Source: a bacterium (GTDB taxonomy: Bacteria; Acidobacteriota; Thermoanaerobaculia; Multivoradales; JAHEKO01). From it: DNA of 34,890 bases. Below the pieces are notes generated by a model. That model was given only the letters and a program-made list of their open reading frames with translations, was not told the origin of the DNA and ran no database searches. Within the stretch, counting starts at the first letter, position 1. Each line of letters starts with the position of its first letter. The DNA lies in assembly GCA_024224155.1 (NCBI GenBank), contig JAAENP010000054.1:1-34890 (forward strand), read 5' to 3'. This document shows positions 34,686-34,890 of this stretch, piece by piece. Both the position numbers and the translations under genes were made by a program.

Positions 34686-34890
34686 GCTTCGGGTCGAATG
34701 AACAGCATCCCCTCGAGCAGGTCGGCGAGTTTGAGAACCTGATCGCCCGATAGGCCGCCGGTGATTCGGCGGACGAAGAGGCCGATCGCGCGGTTGGCGG
34801 CATTGACGCCCACCGTCGTCGCTTTCTCGGCGACGAAACCGACTTCGAGTGCACGGACGGGCTTGAGGAAATAGGAATCGAGGCAGGCCT
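34682..34890 (-). CDS. C-terminal part of an uncharacterised gene, cut by the window edge
   Basis: The last 68 residues are visible, ending at TAG 34684-34682: ACLDSYFLKPVRALEVGFVA, EKATTVGVNAANRAIGLFVR, RITGGLSGDQVLKLADLLEG and MLFIRPEA. Amphipathic helices with no obvious motif. The codon pattern and lack of stops support a real coding end; the rest lies outside the window, so the function cannot be given. Confidence 0.5.
   Translation of the reverse strand, partial: ACLDSYFLKPVRALEVGFVAEKATTVGVNAANRAIGLFVRRITGGLSGDQVLKLADLLEGMLFIRPEA

Overview
The window looks like a piece of chromosome from a free-living, high-GC Gram-negative bacterium, most likely an Acidobacteriota of the Thermoanaerobaculia type. 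This is an inference from gene content: a soluble Ser/Thr kinase fusion, DUF5916 and DUF2911 secreted proteins, a beta-helix protein with a choice-of-anchor-Q-like ending, PQQ-type propellers, and outer-membrane or periplasmic signal peptides throughout. There is no rRNA, tRNA, CRISPR array, prophage or intact transposase. Genes are short transcription units with many strand switches, and almost every intergenic gap is under 350 bases.

Bases 1-6811 hold a truncated ECF sigma factor, a kinase fused to an alpha/beta-hydrolase-like domain, a small lipoprotein, a secreted beta-helix protein, an ATP-grasp enzyme and a DUF4019 protein. Bases 6812-14904 carry mainly exported proteins (a DUF5916 barrel, a DUF2911 protein, a lipocalin-like protein, a phytase-like esterase and an MBL-fold hydrolase), plus a GNAT acetyltransferase and a membrane-protein pseudogene with an in-frame amber codon and an apparent internal deletion. 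Bases 14905-16180 form a scar zone: an internally deleted REP-associated tyrosine transposase (RAYT) between inverted copies of a 19-base repeat, a secreted protein, and a DUF4019-like lipoprotein cut off by its convergent neighbour.

Bases 16178-24866 contain a PQQ-type sugar dehydrogenase, an acyl-CoA dehydrogenase, a PQQ-like propeller, and a tight two-gene unit of a cysteine-less thiolase with a DUF35-SCP2 fusion partner. That unit suggests acyl-CoA, sterol or isoprenoid side-chain chemistry. Bases 24936-27666 hold an SbcD-like phosphoesterase convergent with, and overlapping, a DUF3592 membrane protein. Bases 27802-30901 are a translationally coupled pair of secreted proteins: one resembles MACPF pore formers and the other zinc-dependent phospholipase C. 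Together they look like a two-part membrane-attack unit.

Bases 30923-34890 carry an FmdB zinc ribbon, a ribbon-helix-helix regulator with a coupled protein of unknown function behind a near-leaderless promoter, a beheaded GGDEF gene, a decayed NTF2-like gene, a PilZ protein and, most notably, a GrdB-family selenoprotein. The selenoprotein's in-frame UGA (34033-34035) is followed at the right distance by a bacterial-type SECIS hairpin. An ordinary gene caller would stop at this UGA.

A dispersed repeat, GGGGACACAATACGTAATG, occurs at seven places (one degenerate). All copies are intergenic, and two frame the RAYT remnant, so it is probably the REP-like target of that transposase family. Several broken genes (sigma factor, RAYT, DUF4019-like, GGDEF, NTF2-like, membrane protein) show active gene decay in this stretch.
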